Shown: positions 7,274-9,406 of the stretch, piece by piece
Numbering within the stretch: position 1 is the stretch's first letter
How the letters are laid out: every line of letters begins with the position of its first letter
Source of the DNA: Candidatus Latescibacterota bacterium
GTDB lineage: Bacteria; Latescibacterota; UBA2968; UBA8231
DNA length: 9,406 nucleotides
Direction of reading: 5' to 3'
NCBI GenBank assembly: GCA_022827165.1
Contig: JAJDTN010000062.1
Location: 1 to 9,406, forward strand
Notes under the pieces: model-generated
Told to the model about the DNA's origin: nothing
Seen by the model: the letters and a program-made list of their open reading frames with translations, nothing else
Database searches by the model: none
Position numbers and translations under genes: made by a program

Positions 7274-7310
7274 GACGGGTCTGCCTAAAGACCCGCCGAC
7301 AGGACCCGTC
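7274..7310 (-). promoter_or_regulatory. Overlapping, mutually exclusive inverted repeats in the lptF leader
   Basis: In the lptF transcript, AGACCCG (7289-7295 read on plus) pairs perfectly with CGGGTCT (7276-7282) around a six-base loop. The same downstream arm, as GACGGGTC (7274-7281), also matches GACCCGTC (7303-7310) perfectly over eight bases. Two upstream copies thus compete for one arm. That arm ends two bases before the GAGG ribosome-binding site (7269-7272) and eleven bases before the TTG start (7263). This could be a translational switch, a dimeric-protein operator or a coincidence of composition. No run of T follows, so it is not a typical intrinsic terminator. Confidence 0.4.
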
Positions 7311-7385
7311 CGGGGCGAGGAGGAGGGCCGCTCCGGGTGCCGTGGGTGCCGCCGGTGTGTGCGCCGGTCGTCACTGGGCGCCGTC

Positions 7386-7412
7386 TCTCGGCCGCCGCTC
7401 CGGCGGCCGAGA
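7386..7412. repeat. 27-base perfect inverted repeat (12-bp stem, 3-base loop)
   Basis: TCTCGGCCGCCG, the loop CTC, then CGGCGGCCGAGA form a perfect palindromic stem in the middle of the lptF-sprA intergenic region. Neither side is followed by a T-run, so Rho-independent termination is not supported. It could be a hairpin in the lptF leader, a binding site for a dimeric regulator of both divergent genes, or an RNA-stabilising structure. A perfect 12-bp stem is long even for GC-rich DNA. Confidence 0.5.
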
Positions 7413-7574
7413 CACAGGAACGGCTTTCGCTTGCTTCGGCGGGCGCCGCTGTCCGCCGGCGCGGCGGCTTCTCCGATTGCCGGATCCCGGCCCCTCCCGT
7501 AGGTTCCCAGAGGGTTATGGCGCCGTCCCGTCCCCCGACCCGCAGATCCGCCTCCAGGGCCCCCGGCCGGAGGT

Positions 7575-7603
7575 CCCCGCGGGGGGCCGCGCTCCCCGCG
7601 GGG
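7575..7603. repeat. Two tandem copies of the palindrome CCCCGCGGGG
   Basis: CCCCGCGGGG occurs at 7575-7584 and again at 7594-7603, nineteen bases apart start to start, about 100 bases upstream of the sprA-like start. Each copy is a perfect 10-bp palindrome. Two dyads spaced near two helical turns would suit a pair of regulator dimers, but the sequence is all G and C in a GC-rich region, so chance is a serious alternative. Confidence 0.3.
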
Positions 7604-7698
7604 CTGCCGCGCCCTCCCCGGCACCCGCCCGCCGGGCGACCCCGCTTCCAGGGGCCTGCCCCTCCCGCCACCGGAGGCAAGGGACCCGCCGCCTGCCC

Positions 7699-9406
7699 GT
7701 GCCCGTAACCGATCCCGCCATTCCGAGGCCGGCCCCCGGTGCCTTCCCGGGCCCCCGCCTCGCCCTTGGGAGCGCGCTCCTGGGCGCTCTCGTCCTCACC
7801 CCTCTTCCGGCCCGGTCGGGGATCGGCCTCGAGCCCCCGCCCCGGGCCCCCGTCCACCGGATCTTCCACGATCCGGCGGAGTACGGCGCCTTCCGCGCCG
7901 GGTCGCCGCTGCTGCGCGCGCGGCCCCCGGCCACGCCCCTGGTGGAGTCGCGCACTTCCTTCACCAGCAAGCAGGTGACCATCGACTCCACCGGGGCCCA
8001 CTATCAGCCGCGGTCGGCCGGGTTCGACGACGGCCTGCCCCTCACCCTGTCCCTGGAGCGCTATCTCGAGATGGGGAACCGCCACCTCTACCGGACGAAG
8101 TGGCGGCAGAAGGTGCGCGAGGGAATGCGCCGCGAGTCCCGCCTCGGAGAAGGCCGGCGGGGGCGCCTGGAGTGGAGGGTGCCGATCCCGGCGCCGCCGG
8201 TGGTGAGGCGGTTCATCGGGGACGAGGGATCGCTGCGCATCAACGGCTCTCACACCGCCTCGATCGGCGGCAAGAGCAGCTGGACGGCCAACGAGGTGCG
8301 GACCCTGGCGGGAGGGTCGTCGAAGTTCCCGGCCCTGAGCATGGACCAGGAGTCGGACTTCTCGGTGGAAGGCAAGGTGGGGGAGGCGATCAACATCCGC
8401 ATCAACCAGGACACCAGGGGCCTGTCCAGCTCCTTCGGCCAGAACCTGCAGGACCAGCTCGACCAGATCAAGCTCGATTACAAGGGCGACGAGGACAACA
8501 TCTTCCAGGAGGTGCAGGCGGGCAACACCACCCTCTCCCTGCCGAACACGCGGTTCGTCGGTTTCAACCAGCAGCACAAGGGCCTCTTCGGGATCCGGGC
8601 CAAGGGGCGCCTGGGGCCTTTCGGCTTCACCACCATCGCCAGCCACGAGAAGAGCGAGTCCAACCGCCAGAGCTTCCGCGGCGGCGCCCAGGTCGACACC
8701 ACCGAGATCCGCGACTACGAGTACGTGCGCAACCAGTTCTACTATCTCGACCGGGTCTACAAGGAGGGCCTGCCCGACTACGCCGAGGTCTCCACCGCCG
8801 ACTTCCAGCCCGAGGATCCCGTCGACGAGCGCACCCTTCAGGTCTACGTCAACGACTTCAACGTCAACAACGACGCCGAGCAGCTGTCGCGCCCGGGGCG
8901 GGCCCAGGCCGACCTGGCCGACGCCGCCAACGACTCGACGGGCCATCGCGAGATCGGCACCTGGCACCGCCTCGACCCCGACAACGACTACATCCTCGAC
9001 AGCGGTCTCGGCTCCATCACCCTGCGCACGCCGGTGCAGGACCGCCACGCCCTGGCCGTGACCTACCGCACCCTCGGGGGCCGCGAGGTGGGCACCGCCG
9101 CCGCCGACCGCGACTCCCTGGAGCTGCAGCTGATCAAGGCCCGCGACGCCCGCCCCGGTTTCCCCACGTGGGACCTGGAGTGGAAGAACGTGTACCGCAT
9201 CGTCCGGGGCTTCGCCCGGGGGCGCCAGTTCGACCGCCAGCGGATCCGGGTGGAGATCCTGCGCGAGGTGCCCGGCAAGGAGCCGGAGACGACCCAGGGT
9301 GGACGCTCCTTCCTGCGGCTCATGGGGCTCGACACGCACGGGCAGGATGCCGGCACGCCGCCGGACCAGATCATCGACGCCGACTACGACGGCCTCCGGG
9401 ACGACC
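7699..9406 (+). CDS. sprA: SprA-like giant outer-membrane protein, N-terminal part (3' end outside window)
   Basis: SprA (Sov in Porphyromonas) is the very large beta-barrel translocon of the type IX secretion system. The 569 residues seen here match the family's N-terminal region. A signal peptide has a hydrophobic core at about 21-36 (LALGSALLGALVLTPL) ending near PARS. A basic segment follows (LTLSLERYLEMGNRHLYRTKWR, 115-136). Then comes the diagnostic stretch at about 220-300: FSVEGKVGEAINIRINQDT, IKLDYKGDEDNIFQEVQAGN, TTLSLPNTRF and GLFGIRAKG. Further beta-rich sequence ends in a GLD...IIDADYDG element that also occurs in SprA. The GTG at 7699 is the only standard start (ATG, GTG or TTG) between 7480 and the signal sequence in this frame; no Shine-Dalgarno is well placed. 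SprA is normally over 2,000 residues long, so most of the gene lies to the right. Whether a full type IX system is present cannot be seen here. Confidence 0.85.
   Translation, partial: MPVTDPAIPRPAPGAFPGPRLALGSALLGALVLTPLPARSGIGLEPPPRAPVHRIFHDPAEYGAFRAGSPLLRARPPATPLVESRTSFTSKQVTIDSTGAHYQPRSAGFDDGLPLTLSLERYLEMGNRHLYRTKWRQKVREGMRRESRLGEGRRGRLEWRVPIPAPPVVRRFIGDEGSLRINGSHTASIGGKSSWTANEVRTLAGGSSKFPALSMDQESDFSVEGKVGEAINIRINQDTRGLSSSFGQNLQDQLDQIKLDYKGDEDNIFQEVQAGNTTLSLPNTRFVGFNQQHKGLFGIRAKGRLGPFGFTTIASHEKSESNRQSFRGGAQVDTTEIRDYEYVRNQFYYLDRVYKEGLPDYAEVSTADFQPEDPVDERTLQVYVNDFNVNNDAEQLSRPGRAQADLADAANDSTGHREIGTWHRLDPDNDYILDSGLGSITLRTPVQDRHALAVTYRTLGGREVGTAAADRDSLELQLIKARDARPGFPTWDLEWKNVYRIVRGFARGRQFDRQRIRVEILREVPGKEPETTQGGRSFLRLMGLDTHGQDAGTPPDQIIDADYDGLRDD

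Larger units (their letters stand above)
7264..7698. other. Intergenic region between divergent lptF and the sprA-like gene
   Basis: These 435 bases must hold the control signals for both divergent genes. I see no convincing coding frame: frames of about 120 codons exist, but they have no family resemblance and arise easily in DNA this GC-rich. Three sets of inverted repeats stand out: 7274-7310, 7386-7412 and 7575-7603. For sprA the best promoter-like arrangement is TTGCCG (7477-7482), 17 bases, then TAGGTT (7500-7505), which is weak. The only AT-richer patch is around GGGTTATGG at 7512-7520. I found no acceptable promoter for lptF. Confidence 0.6.

Noticed and set aside
7337..7708. A 123-codon plus-strand frame in the lptF-sprA intergenic region
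   Set aside because: The translation is Pro/Arg/Ala-rich without domain, signal or ribosome-binding site, and it overlaps the sprA start. No support as a gene.
7285..9339. A 684-codon minus-strand open frame opposite the sprA-like gene
   Set aside because: The plus strand has an unmistakable SprA signature with a signal peptide; the antisense product is repetitive Gly/Val/Leu/Asp with no recognisable fold.

Overview
The window is very GC-rich chromosomal DNA from a diderm bacterium. It carries the inner-membrane lipopolysaccharide permease pair lptF/lptG, a predicted lipoprotein, a LysM-rich secreted amidase and the N-terminal third or so of a SprA-like giant outer-membrane protein. SprA-like proteins are typical of the FCB lineages, and the base composition is unlike most Bacteroidota. 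I therefore infer a GC-rich FCB relative such as Eisenbacteria, Krumholzibacteriota or Gemmatimonadota. No marker gene here fixes the taxon.

Layout. (1) 1-2149, minus strand: a secreted cell-wall amidase with seven LysM repeats and a C-terminal zinc amidase domain, running off the left edge. It has a good sigma70-type promoter at 2247-2275. (2) About 2232-2726, plus strand: a small predicted lipoprotein of unknown function whose 5' end overlaps that promoter. (3) 2883-4859, plus strand: a two-gene operon with its own candidate promoter at 2745-2774. It encodes a winged-helix + PAS + kinase-dimerisation-like protein without a kinase domain, then a HEAT-like helical-repeat protein. (4) 4877-7263, minus strand: lptF then lptG, overlapping by four bases, convergent with the operon. 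(5) 7264-7698: a 435-base intergenic region rich in inverted repeats. (6) 7699-9406, plus strand: the start of the sprA-like gene, divergent from lptFG and cut by the right edge.

How they fit together. Four of the six genes build or act on the envelope: peptidoglycan hydrolysis, LPS transport, a lipoprotein and an outer-membrane translocon-like protein. The PAS/HEAT pair looks regulatory but its target cannot be read from sequence. Nothing resembles a mobile element, CRISPR array, phage or RNA gene. The least explained items are the kinase-less PAS protein with its HEAT partner, the SprA-like protein outside the usual Bacteroidota setting, and the structured leaders between lptF and sprA.
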